Shown here piece by piece: positions 11,904-22,692 of a stretch of DNA of 64,000 bases (the first letter of the stretch is position 1; each line of letters begins with the position of its first letter). The stretch comes from Stenogyne calaminthoides (taxonomy: Eukaryota > Streptophyta > Magnoliopsida > Lamiales > Lamiaceae). The translations under genes and the position numbers were made by a program. The stretch lies in NCBI GenBank assembly GCA_037126765.1, contig JBBCBC010000043.1, positions 1,240,001-1,304,000 on the forward strand. The letters run 5' to 3'. The notes beneath the pieces were generated by a model. It did not search any database, had not been told where the DNA came from, and worked only from the letters and a program-made list of their open reading frames with translations.

Positions 11904-12769
11904 CGCTGAAATCTAATTACCCAATTGTGGTAATTGTTCTATGAAAAACTTGTTCGAAATGCTCGAGCAACTCTTTTTGCTAGTTGTTGATACCGTACCA
12001 TTTGTTCACCTCGGCCTCAGATTGCCTGCATTTACTTGATAAACGATTATTTGAGAATCGTTGAAATCATCGACCTCTTCCTGATCCCATTGTCATAGCC
12101 ATCCGTAGTCCAAATGATCAAAGCTTCAGACTTTTCATTATTTGTTTGTAGGAAATCAAAACGGATGGTCATTGTGAATGTTTGCTGGTTGGTTGATGAG
12201 AACTACTCTTGCTCCGGCTCTTGAACTTGTTGATGAGCCATCAACATACATATGCCATGGTTGGTCGATAGCCTTTTCGGGCATTTGTGGATATGTCAAT
12301 TCAACCATAAAATCGGGCCATAGCTTGGCCGCATCATTGTTCATGAGCTTAACGTAATGCCGAATTGTCCTAACTCCACCGCCAATTTCAAAGAATCTGC
12401 GCAGATCAGGCCTGGAGGACTTGGCGCAATGGGAAGGTGGTCAGTACCTCGACTGAGTGATCAAAAAAGTATGGTCGCAATTTTCGAATACTCATTACGA
12501 GAGCATATGCTAATTTTTCCAATAGAGGGTACCGGAGCTCGGCTTCTTTAAGCACTTGGCTTACATAGTAGATGGGCAAGTGTATGGTCCCTTCTGCTCG
12601 TACGAGCACAACACTGATTGCATGTTTGGATGCAGCAAGATACAGATAGAGTTGTTCGTCAGGATAGGATTAGGCGATTAAGGTCCGAGTATCTGCAAGG
12701 TACTGCTTCAATGATTCGAATGCATTTTGGCAATGCTCGGTCCACTGGAATTTCCCTTTCTTTAATGTA
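11904..12769 (-). pseudogene. Tat pol: RNase H regions
   Basis: A block at 12406-12609 contains LPIYYVSQVLKEAELRYPLLEKLAYALV, shown here as separate motifs IYYVSQVL and RYPLLEKLAYAL, typical of the RT-linked RNase H of gypsy elements. A second block at 12156-12344 contains WHMYVDGSSTSSRAGARVVL, the Asp-x-Ser start of an extra RNase H domain. Two RNase H domains are characteristic of the Tat lineage. Frames are shifted between blocks, so the protein is broken. Confidence 0.65.
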
Positions 12770-13704
12770 TCAAAGAAAGGTTTGCATTTGTCCCCAGTTC
12801 GTGATATAAACCGGCTTACGGAAGCTAAACGTCCGGTTAACTTTTGGACCTCTTTCACACTCGCGGGGCCTCGTGATATCAAGCATGGCTTGAATCTTTG
12901 ATGGGTTCGCTTCGATCCCTCGTTGACTGACCATATGTCCGAGGAATTTTCCTGAGTGAACCCCAAAGCTGCATTTCTTCGGATTTAGCTTCATGTTGTA
13001 CTCCCTGAGTATATCAAACGTTTGTGCGAGGTGGGTGATGTGGTCTTCCTTATGTTCGCTCTTTACCACAATATCATCAATATAAATCTCAATTGTTCGA
13101 CCGATGTGTTCGTCGAACATTTTGTTCACCAAACGTTGATATGTTGCTCCGGCATTCTTTAATCCGAACGGCATGCGTTGCCAATAGTACATATTCTTTT
13201 CATTTGTAGAGAATGTCAGATTCTTTTGATCGTCCGGATGCATGGGTATTTGATGATAACCAAAGAAATGCATCCATGAAAGTCATGAGTTCATGGCTTT
13301 CTTCAGACATCGACCAAATAATCGATATGCGGCATCGGGAAGTTATCTTTCGGACATGCCTTGTTTAAATCAGTGAAATCGATACATAGTCTCCAAGATC
13401 CATTGGACTTGCGGACGAGCACAGGGTTCGCAAGCCATCTTGGGCATTTCACCTCTCGAATCAGTTTGTTGTCGAGCAACTTTTTAATTTCACTATTCAT
13501 TGCCGCATACTTTTCCGGACTAAACTTTTTGTGCTTCTGGATAACTGGAGTTTGTATTGGATCAAGGTTGAGGGAGTGGCATGCATGTCTTGGATCAATC
13601 CCAACCATGTCCCCGTGCGACCATGAGAACACATCTAAGTTTGCTTGAAGATAAGCAATCATTTCTGTTCGAATTGGTTCAGATAATTCTGAACCAATGA
13701 ACAC
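12770..13704 (-). pseudogene. Tat pol: reverse transcriptase
   Basis: The N-terminal RT block (13303-13704) has PVLVRKSNGSWRLCIDFTDL and NKACPKDNFPMPHID. The palm block (12770-13273) has FGYHQIPMHP, MPFGLKNAGATYQ and the catalytic IYIDDIVVKS (YIDD box), then CSFGVHSGKFLGHMV. A stop and frame change at 13273-13303 separate the blocks, so no full-length RT is encoded. Confidence 0.8.
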
Positions 13705-13742
13705 TTCTAACTCAGGTCTGTTCGGGTCAATGTTGATAGGCT

Positions 13743-16485
13743 CTAGTTGTTCGACAGGTGTTGCTCGCTTTCTTTTTTTCTTCCACCGAGGATCTTGAAC
13801 GGACCCCCGGTGCTCGTCATCAACCTCCAGGGTTCAAAACGTATGCGAGGTTCTAGGTCCGTATGCTCGTTTGACGGATCAATATTCATTTGATCTAGGA
13901 GATCTGGGGCATGAGTTGCCACCTCGGATTCTGTGTTCGCGCATTCTGTGTTCGCGCGGGGAGCTATGCTCGTCAAACTTATGTTCGTCGGAAGATATTT
14001 TGGCGAGGCATTTGCTCGCTGGCTTGACTCACCAATCTCCCATGTTTGCTCCATCATGTTGACGATATTTTGTCTTTCTGGTGCACATGATAGCAAACAA
14101 TCTCGAGCTTTCTTCTGATCTCCTTTTACGCTACCTGTTCCATCTTGTGTTGGGAATTTAACACAAGAATAATCGAGAACAAGCCGCTTTAAATTCTTGA
14201 ATAAACGGTCGACCTAGAAACCCGTTATAAGTAGATTTTGAGCATCGATTTATTACAAAATCTAGCATTCTAGTTCGTTTGATGTCCGGATTCGAGTTGA
14301 TTCTAACTCGACTCTAACCTAATCATGCCGTAGGGGCGGATTCTGATTCCCCAAAACCCATTATGGTATGAACACACGGTTCAATATAACTGCTCAAGTC
14401 CCCAACTTGCTTTTCCATCTGGTGAAGGGTGTTGACGAACAAAATGTTCGCATAAACTCCGGTGTCAACCAGGAGGCGGTGCACCTTCAACCCGAGGAGT
14501 CGAGCACTGATGGTTAAGGAGTCATTGTGGGGAGTTATGATTCCGTCGAGATGGTCTTCTGAAAATATAATTTGGTGAGAGGGTGGCGTGCTAGCTGATG
14601 TGCTCGCCACCTTCACTTGATGGATGCTTTGCATGGCACGCATCTCCATCTTTTTTTGTCTGTTCGATAATGTTGGTGCCTGGTAACATCCACCTACTGG
14701 ACCATATTCAGGACGTATCATGTGAATCTCTTGACTATCTCGACCTCTTCCCACAGTAGGAGGCCCTCTTTTAGGTAACTCAGACCTCTTACGTGATTCT
14801 TCGGGATCACTGTCAGATGTTTGTTCGGCTTTTCGCTTACCCCTTCGATCTTCAGTTTTTTCTGTTCGGGAGTCTCTGCTCGCTGGCTTTTTTAAGAATT
14901 GGGTAAGACGATTATCTTCGTATAGCTTCCAAAGTTGGCGGAGTAAATCGCGACAATCTTCTGTATTGTGTCCGATGTACTCGTGATAGTTACAATATTT
15001 GGAAGCATTTAGCCGATGCTTGTCCATTATAATTCTTCTCGGCCTATCCAACATGTCCCGATCTCTAATTTGGTTAAAAATTGTTTCTGCTGAAACGCCC
15101 AGAAGACTTCGTAGGGCGTTTGCTTCTGCTCTTTCTTTGAATGGTTTAAAAGAGCCTGGGGGTTTGTACCCCCCTTCATTCATTACTTTCTTCCCGAAAA
15201 CTTTCCTAGTTGTAGGTTCCTGACCCAATCGTGATTGGGCGAGCAAATCTTGCATGGCTATGATTTTGGCCGCTCGCTCTCGGAATTCGGAGTATGTGTT
15301 CGGCCAGTCTTGGTGCATGGCCTTCCACATGTCAGTATTCAGGGTCAGGCCCCCAACCACCGCGAGGATCTTGGCATCCTCTTCGACTGGGGCCCCATCA
15401 TACAAACATTTATCAAATCTTTCGATGTATGCTCGATCAGACTCACCTTTTAGTTGGGAAAAATGCGCCAACCTTTGTTTTGGCGTGGGGCGAGCACACA
15501 TGGATGAAAAGTGGGACAGAAATTGTTGTCCCAATTGAGTGAAAGATGTGATAGACGCAGTGGGCAAAGAAGAAAACCATCTATGTGCCCGATCACCCAA
15601 AGTCATGGGGAATGATCGGCACTACATTGCGTCTGTGGCCCCCATCGCGATCATAAAGTCTGAGTATTTCCTGAGATGGACATGAGGGTCAGACTCAGCA
15701 TCGAACATGGAAATTGGCGGTCGGGACTTTGCCACTTTCTCTTGTATTTCGGCCGCCATGATCGCCGGTGACAATGGCGAGCATGGTATTGTGCTCACTC
15801 GAGGGTTGCCTTTGGTCGTGGCCAGGTCGGCCTGTAATCCCTCGATGGCTTTCTGTATTTCCGTAAATTTTGTGGAACTGACAGACTTAGATCGGGGCTG
15901 TTTCCCATCATGAGGACCCAGTGGGTCATGCTCGTGATGGGGCAGTCCCCCTTTTCCAGTTCGTGCTTGACTACCCAATCGATGATGGATAGACAATTTT
16001 GTTCCCGCCGATTTTTGTTCGGCTTGCGGATGATCATGAAGATCTGAATGTGCGGGCATTTTTATTGGCTATTCCTTTCTTAGATCCTGCCGCCTATTAT
16101 TGCCGATTCGGTCTTTGGCGGAGAGCCTCAAATGTCCAAACGCTGTTGGTCTAGACCCTTGAGGCTGTTCATCATCAGACGTATCATCGACTTTTTTACT
16201 GGTCCGCTTCACAGTTTTCTTTTTAACTTGCTCGCTATCAGGTGTACGCGAGCGTCGTTCATCTTCTTGAGTTCCTAACTTAGCCAACTCTTTTTCGGCC
16301 CTCTCTTTCTGTGCTCGCAACAAGAAAGTGATGGCCCTGGTTGTGGCCGCTGGATCATTGGCAATATCCTCAAGATTGATAGTCTCCATTCCCTGATCTT
16401 TATGAGGCTGGCGCTGAACCTCTTTCCGGTCATGAGGTCGACTTTGCCCCGACCTCTCTGTTTGTGTGTTCCTAGATTGAGGCAT
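13743..16485 (-). pseudogene. Tat gag-protease ORF
   Basis: An ATG at 16485 lies 87 bp inside the 5' LTR border, a plausible gag start. A charged N-terminal segment runs to a TAG at 16069-16071. The next segment contains FDAESDPHVHLRKYSDFMIA and stops at a TAG at 15622-15624. The long block 14323-15606 begins MTLGDRAHRWFSSLP, the retrotransposon gag core, has a degenerate zinc knuckle CNYHEYIGHNTEDC, and ends with the aspartic protease motif LLVDTGVYANILF at about 14430-14470. The two stops and the disrupted region 14097-14322 before the RT break the polyprotein. Confidence 0.75.
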
Positions 16486-16552
16486 TATATTTCTTTTTTC
16501 TGCCTCGGCTAACTAATGGTTTGTGTATGGGTTGGTTTCTTGGTGAAGTACA

Positions 16553-16569
16553 CCCTCCTTCTAGCGCCA
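16553..16569 (-). promoter_or_regulatory. Primer binding site of the Tat element
   Basis: Minus-strand TGGCGCTAGAAGGAGGG begins two bases inside the 5' LTR end. The leading TGG fits the CCA end of a tRNA. I do not assign the tRNA species. Confidence 0.6.
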
Positions 16570-16571
16570 GT

Positions 16572-17691
16572 TGTCGCGAGTCATTTTATTAGAGGAATAT
16601 GATGTGGCTAATTTGGGAACGACTCACAAACAAAATATGCACTTGTATAATAAACTGTAAATAAGATGAATTTGTTGACCCAGTTCATCAGGAAATGACT
16701 ACTCTAGGGGCATACCAAGCCAGGATGTGGTATTGAGAGCTTTACACGTACAATATTTGATACACCTTATGAAGATGAATCATTACAGATGAAGATAACT
16801 TGGAGAGTTAGCATATGAGTGCTAAGGTTTCTGTATGTGTGGATAATCACTCGGATTTTTCCGTTCCTCACCTCTCTGGAGAATTTCTTGTGTGGGTATA
16901 ACTTTTTCTGGGAAATGTTTCTTCAACCTCTCTCTTCTTCTTTTTTCTTCCTTTTATATCACTCTGACAAGCATGAGCTGGGTTGGCAAGCATGAGCTGG
17001 AGACTTCGGATCATGCAAGAATCCAGGTGATATTACAACGTTCCCAACTTTGTCTTCTAGATTGATCTTGGAGCTTGCTTGTCTGTAAGGAACTCTTTTG
17101 GTCGTCCAAATTAATATTTTGCTCGGTTGGATGTTTTGTTCGCCCTTTTAACCATGTCAGTTTTATGCTGGAATACTGTCCTCCTCGAGCACACTGCGCC
17201 CTCAGGATGTTCGGGTCTTCGGGATATCTGAGTGTCGAGCACTCTGACCCTTCAGGATGCCTGAGTCTTCAGAATGTTGAGCTGTGAGCATACTGACCCT
17301 CAGGATATCTGAGCTGCGAGCATATTCTGACCCTCAGGATATCTGAGCCTTTCAGGATATCTGAGCTGCGAGCATACTGACCCTCAGGATATCTGAGCCT
17401 TTCAGGATATCTGAGCTGCGAGCATACTGACCCTCAGGATATATGAGCCTTTCAGGATATCTGAGCTTTTTGGTCGTCTGAGTTCTTTTGGCCGTCTGAG
17501 TCCTCAGACTTGTTCGTGGGCTCAGACTTGTCTGAGCCCTCAGGTTTGTATGAGTCCTTTTGACTTAGCTCTTTTAATTCCTCTTTCCTGATCTGAGTAG
17601 CGAATACTTGTCCATTGGGCATGATTATTTTAATAAATATTACACGTGTCGCTCTTACGTGTTCGATTAATCCAGGATTATTATATCGAAC

Positions 17692-17697
<6 letters not shown>
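16572..17697 (-). repeat. 5' LTR of the Tat element
   Basis: It is 1,126 bp, begins TGTCGCGAG and ends CGAACACAACA in plus-strand reading. It carries more copies of the CCCTCAGGATATCTGAG array (about 17290-17465) than the other LTR. The first 100 bases differ from the partner at roughly six positions, so the insertion is not very recent. Confidence 0.88.
16951..16958 (-). promoter_or_regulatory. TATA box of the Tat 5' LTR
   Basis: Minus-strand TATAAAAG is followed by a purine-rich leader and is conserved in the other LTR. It would drive gag-pol transcription. Confidence 0.5.

Positions 17698-17731
<34 letters not shown>
17698..17731. repeat. (TA)n microsatellite
   Basis: A pure TA run follows the Tat 5' LTR and abuts the coat-protein-like viral remnant. 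It is the right half of the tract into which the Tat element inserted. Confidence 0.85.
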
Positions 17732-17732
<1 letters not shown>

Positions 17733-18150
17733 AATCAGAATCCTTTCTAAGAGTTTTCTTAACTCTTTCAGCAAATAAATTAGGAAGACCATCAACAAAT
17801 TTATTTTTCCAAATATCATGATTACAATCAGGGATCTCATAGATACGAGACAATAAAGTATCTTTGTACCATCTAAAATTAGTAAGAGTTTTACACCTCA
17901 TATTTAAAAGAAGGGTTCTAGTATTTTCATATTTATTGGTATATTGACCAGTAAAATGATCCAAAATAGTAAGAATCAAAGAGTAAACCGCATTGGTTTT
18001 AGTTTCACCATTTTCAATTTTAATAGAATTAAAAAATTTCATTCTATTTTGAGGAGTCAAATAATTATCCCACCAACCTTTAAGTTGACCGATAAAACCA
18101 GAAGTAATAGCTTGTGCAGTACTAATATCACTATTACCACAAGTGGCTTT
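17732..18150 (-). pseudogene. Endogenous pararetrovirus coat-protein-like remnant
   Basis: The minus-strand translation contains GQLKGWWDNYL, MRCKTLTNFRWYKDTLLSR and DGLPNLFAERVKK. These match the pattern of the conserved core of caulimovirid coat proteins, which build the capsid. The block is open for about 140 codons and runs directly into the (TA)n tract at 17731, so its C-terminal part, including any zinc knuckle, is absent. It lies in opposite orientation to the movement-protein remnant that starts 200 bp to the right, whereas in a viral genome both are expected on one strand. It is a rearranged fragment. Confidence 0.7.
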
Positions 18151-18213
18151 GTTTTTTCTGCACTATTTCTTTTTTATTTTGTAATCCGGGGTTTGATGTC
18201 CGGCTCTTTCATC

Positions 18214-18223
18214 TATAAATAGG
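18214..18223 (+). promoter_or_regulatory. Pararetrovirus-type promoter TATA box
   Basis: TATAAATAGG follows CTCTTTCATC and precedes a CT-rich leader (CTTTCTCTCTCTAAATCCC) and the movement-protein remnant. This layout resembles the transcription start of plant pararetroviruses. Confidence 0.5.
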
Positions 18224-18338
18224 CTTGTATTTTCCTTTCTGAGGCACGCTCGAGTTTAGACTCGCCCCCTCTTTCTCTCTCTAAATCCCTCTCTTGTGTG
18301 CAACCTTGTAATATTATTGTTCATAAGCTGGATTTTGC

Positions 18339-19151
18339 TTGTGGCTTTTTAAAGGTATATTGTTATTTAAAATCTATAAATTAGGAGCTTTTGAAAAAAT
18401 AGGTTTTAAACAAATTGTTAAAACTACTGAATCCTCTATACCTCTTCATGAAGAAGAGATGGTTATTAAATTGCTTAGTAAAAATTATATTTTACCTTAC
18501 AAAAGAACTCATAAGTTCTTACATATTGGTTGTGTTCAGGTCGCTTTTAGACCACTTACCTTAAATGGTTTACCAGAAAGCTTTCTAGCTTCTCTTAGGG
18601 GTGGTAGAAATCTTAATTGGACACAATCCTTAATGGGAATTATAGAGTCTAGTTTGGCTTTAGGACCTGTCTATTTTGACACATATCCTATTTTATCTTT
18701 ATCTTTATCTGATAGTAATATTCTTGAAGCTTTAACATTAAATGTTAAAACTCATGGTTATAATTACATACCAGGTACAGAGGTTATGTGTATCTGTTAT
18801 CGTATTTATTATAAGTCCTTATTTACACTTAATCCTATGTGTAAAAAAATTGAGAAAGATAATAATGAGACTATTCTTATAGAAACTAATTTTGGTAAAT
18901 CAAATATTACTACCAGAAGATCCATTAAGTGGGAAGAAATTATTTTTCCTGAAAATTGGATAATAGAACAATCTGTTCCTAAAAATCATATTATAAATAG
19001 TGATTTTAAACATATTACTCAAAGTAATGATGGTATTATTAATATTGGTTTTCAAAATAATCAAAGAAGACATCCGAATTCTCATACTAGATTAATGTCT
19101 AGTCATTCTTTTATATCTCATTTAGATTATGAAGTAGAATTTCCCTCAGAA

Positions 19152-19155
<4 letters not shown>
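18339..19155 (+). pseudogene. Endogenous pararetrovirus movement-protein remnant
   Basis: An open stretch of about 270 codons contains FRPLTLNGLPESFLASLRGG, LGPVYFDTYPILSLSLSD and HGYNYIPGTEVMCICYRIYY. These fit the 30K-superfamily movement protein of caulimovirids, which in the virus assists cell-to-cell passage through plasmodesmata. No ATG starts the block; it opens after a short viral leader, so the true start is unclear. The C terminus runs into a (TA)n tract at 19156, losing everything downstream. The intact core suggests modest age, but as placed it is a fragment with no capsid, protease or polymerase in frame. Confidence 0.75.
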
Positions 19156-19186
<31 letters not shown>

Positions 19187-19231
19187 GTAGGACAAACTCT
19201 ATTATAGATTTTGAAATCCTTCGCTCCATAT
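19156..19231. repeat. (TA)n tract and 25-bp viral filler at the right junction
   Basis: A (TA)n run (to about 19182) is followed by ATTAATGTAGGACAAACTC, then 25 bases at 19207-19231 identical to 4196-4220 (they start GATTTTGAAATCC), then a second near-copy of the ATTAATGTAGGACAAA segment. The same 25 bases border the (TA)n tract on the far left. Confidence 0.75.
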
Positions 19232-19321
19232 TCACACACATTAATGTAGGACAAATTCTATTATAAAATTTGTTCACCATATGAAATTTAATTCACACTA
19301 TGTATATACACAATATAGGCT

Positions 19322-19552
19322 ATGTCTTGGATGCATCTTAGTATATCGTGCACTTATAGTGCATTTTAAAATTATACAATTTGTTATACTAAAATATGCA
19401 ACTTGTTTACACTGAACCATGCAATTATTTTTTTCCATATTAATAGTTGCATTGTTCAGTGTAAATAAGTTGCATCTTTCAGTATAACAAGTTGTATGAT
19501 TCTAAAATACACTATGAATGCACAGTGCACCTGAATGCACATGAGACTCACT
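19322..19552. repeat. Fold-back MITE, copy 1
   Basis: The ends carry TGCACTTATAGTGCATTTT on the left and its inverse TAAAATACACTATGAATGCA on the right, followed by GTGCAC and GAGACTCACT. The same structure recurs at 46206, 49600, 50583, 52796 and, partly, 61748. There is no coding capacity. Confidence 0.7.
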
Positions 19553-19795
19553 CTATATGTTAATGTATGACAAATTCTTCTGTGAAACTTGTTCATCATA
19601 TGAAACTAAATTCAAAGTAATACCATAATATTCATTCATATAACACCCCAAAATTTTTTATATATATAAATATGTATATATATATAATTAATTAATAGAT
19701 TTTACTACAAAATAAATAATTATTACACCAACATTGGTGCATGGTCATTCATGGATAATAATTAGGATTTTTGACCACTTGGTTATTAATATACA

Positions 19796-19827
<32 letters not shown>

Positions 19828-20081
19828 TAAATGGTTATTAGGTCTACATGATTGCATGCATGAATTATAATGCAACTTGACCATTTGCGTGTAAATATAT
19901 TACACATATATCCAGTAGCTAAACACTTTATAGGTATACTAGCCATATGATCCCACGTGATCATGTACCCCTTTTCTCAAAAAAAAAAATGAATAAACAA
20001 CGCTAACCTTATCAACAAGGCAATTATACCCTAGTATAGGTAGCTAGCCGTAGAATGTAATAAAGTTAGTACTCAAATTAC

Positions 20082-20090
20082 TATAAATAG
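20082..20090 (+). promoter_or_regulatory. TATA box of the Tekay-like 5' LTR
   Basis: TATAAATAG is conserved at 38592-38600 in the 3' LTR. It probably starts the genomic transcript. Confidence 0.55.
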
Positions 20091-20261
20091 CAATGTTTTG
20101 AGGTAGAACAACACAGACATCTAAATTCAACGCTACCAAGCACAAGAAAATCTTTAAGCTTTTGCACTTCAAAAGATGGGGAATCACTTCAACTCTTCAT
20201 TGAGTTCTAATGTTCAGGTGTTATAATTGCCCTTATTAAATTTTGCTATATATTTAATATA

Positions 20262-20476
20262 CACGTTAAGTCTGGACCAGCCAGCAATCCCATGTTAAGA
20301 CTGGCCCTACTAGAATATTTCATGTTAAGTCTGGCCCAGCCAGCAATCTCATGTTAAGTCTAGCCTGTCAAGATATTTTCATGTTAAGTTGTTCGACCCA
20401 ACAAAAATTCAAGTTAAATTTGAAGTCAACAAGTACAAGTTAAGCCTGGTCTAGCCAGAAATTTCATGTTAAGACT
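20262..20476. repeat. About 30-bp tandem repeat in 5' LTR
   Basis: Roughly seven degenerate units contain CATGTTAAGTCTGGCCCAGC, with CAGCAATCT or AATATTT linkers. The homologous array in the 3' LTR is at about 38762-38965. Confidence 0.75.
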
Positions 20477-20970
20477 GGTACATCGCTAGTACCGTTACAA
20501 GTTCTACAAGTTTTATATTATTTACATTGGTGAATTTAATTTGTGCAATTATGAAGTTGTCCCCCACTAAATGTCTTTCACACACTCACCCCGTTTTTAA
20601 TAATTTCAAGGCAGGAGTTCGAAAGGGAGAAATGATCCAGGATGCTATGACCAAGAAATAAAGAGATAATTATAATAAAAATTTTACTACATTGTCTATT
20701 TTATTTGGCAGAAAATAATTTATGGCTTGTAATTCTATGACGGGTTGTTAGCCCCGAATCACAATTCTAGAATATGTTTAATTATGATTATTATTATTTC
20801 CGCTGCAAATTTATTTGTGTTCATGATAATGATTTATTTTACAAGCCTCAAATATAATTTATTTTCTAATTCATGGAAAGAAAAATATAGAGTTCATTAA
20901 TTAGTGACGTCCCAAAATAAATAATCTCAAAAATTTATATTAGTATATTAAAAATACAGGTCATTACAGT

Positions 20971-20987
20971 TGGTATCAGAGCGGGTC
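20971..20987 (+). promoter_or_regulatory. Primer binding site (initiator tRNA-Met type)
   Basis: TGGTATCAGAGCGGGTC begins two bases after the LTR and matches the standard plant initiator-methionine tRNA primer site. Confidence 0.9.
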
Positions 20988-22692
20988 TGAGATTCTGCAG
21001 ACTTGCTCAAAATTTACGTGGTAGTTTAAATCAACTAACATATTTCTTTTAAAAGACCAAATTATTATATTTATAATGTATATGCAACAAGATAGTTGCA
21101 TGGCTGAAGCAGTAGCGTATGAGTGTCACGAGCTATAAAGTCCCTATATCACAACCTATAACTAGGTGTAAACTTTCAAACCCCCATGCAGTTTAAGATA
21201 AGTCATGGTATGTGCCTATATAAAGACTTTTTCCCTCAAAGTGTAATAAGCAAACAGCAAAAAGAAAAAAAAAAAAAAAATTGAAGCCATCCTGCGGTCA
21301 TTCCTCCGCTCAAGTAAGTTGATTACATTTACTTTTATGTTTCAATACCCTCTTTATATATAAATACTTCACACGATTAAAAATAACCTCCTTAAAGTAA
21401 TATATATAAATATGTACGTATAGATTTACTTTAAAAAAATCTTCTTTAGTTCTTAAAATGGGCGAATACGAGCCCTATATCTCCATCCACATACATAGGT
21501 GTGTGGCACGTGGACGGGACGAGATGATAGACGTTGGGGCCCACATAGGAGAGATGGCGGCGATGTGGCGAATGTCCCACTCTACGGGGATTCTGATGAA
21601 TGACAACGAAGCATGCTGGGCTTTAATTAACACATTACCGAATGCTTGGAAATATCATGCTTATCGTTTGTACCTCAACATGGCCGATACCTACGGTAGT
21701 GTATGCTACGGATGTTTTTCAACTGGTTTATATTGGGACTGGATAGGAGAAGGTCATCCCCCCCCTGCCTGGACAACCTCAACAATACTCATTCGGGGCC
21801 ATGGTAGCACAACCCCACATCCCTGAGGTAGCAAGAGCTCGCTTAGTAGGGGCAGGACCTTTGATATGGCTCCAGTACGGATGTAACGACCCACAGTCTT
21901 CTTACGGATCACAATAAGGTCTATAGAAAGGGCCAGGACCTATCATTTTTGTACTACTCTACGGCGGTTTTCCAAAATAACTCTGGACTCGTTTTGTCCT
22001 AAGCGTAGGACGTACCTTATTGATAATATCGCCGCTATAGATAGGTCCCAATATGTATGAAAATATGTATGTTTTTTTTTAATTTTCGCATTCTGTACTT
22101 TCGCTTTAAAAAAAATAATAATAATATGTATGCGTATAAACTTCTGTGTTTTGTACTTTCGTTTAAATATGTAACAAAACGAAGGAAATATATATATATA
22201 TATATATATATAATTATATAATGTCGCTACACAATGTACAATTGGCATAGTAAAATTACACACATATCATCGGTTATCATGTTTTCTTTCATGTCAACTT
22301 ATGCAATGTTAGTTTTCATAACATTAGTATTAGTTATCATCTACATATTTTACATGTTACACTTAATATGCAGTACAGTTTCATTGTTGACAAACCATTT
22401 TTTTATGATCATAATATTTAAGTATTCATCATTGACACTCACCACATTTCTACGTTTATCATCAGCACTTACGCTTGTGAATACATGCTGGTTGTATTTA
22501 AATTCGTTTAAAGTTTAAGTGTTAAGTAATTAAGTTTTAAATTATTCAATTATACATATATATATATATATATACATACATATTCTAGTATGAATATTTT
22601 AATGCAATATTTTAAATTGTCTACTGAACATTATTATATGATTTGAATTAGAAAAATTCTCTAATTTAAAAATTGACTTGGTGGAATAGATC
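20988..22692 (+). other. Leader of the Tekay-like element
   Basis: This is 1.7 kb between PBS and gag. A 122-codon open stretch at 21458-21826 has no recognisable domain. (TA)n runs occur near 22187-22213 and 22556-22573. No function is visible. Confidence 0.5.

Larger units (their letters stand above)
4247..17697 (-). mobile_element. Ty3/gypsy Tat-lineage LTR retrotransposon, 13.45 kb
   Basis: Two direct LTRs (4247-5326 and 16572-17697) begin TGTCGCGAG and end CGAACACAACA in plus-strand reading. Gag, protease, RT, RNase H and integrase run on the minus strand, so the right LTR is the 5' one. A primer-binding-site-like TGGCGCTAGAAGGAGGG abuts it and a G-rich polypurine tract abuts the left LTR. 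An extra ORF antisense to gag-pol lies between pol and the 3' LTR, a layout known from Tat-lineage elements. Stops in gag, a gap in RT and an Asp-to-Gly change in integrase make it non-autonomous today. It is inserted in a (TA)n tract inside pararetrovirus remnants. Confidence 0.88.
19639..20968 (+). repeat. 5' LTR of the Tekay-like element
   Basis: It is 1,330 bp, with a TATA box at 20082-20090 and a minisatellite at about 20262-20476. It ends next to the PBS. Confidence 0.88.

Noticed and set aside
21458..21826. 122-codon frame in the chromovirus leader
   Set aside because: It has no recognisable domain and is not positioned as gag. Kept only as leader sequence.
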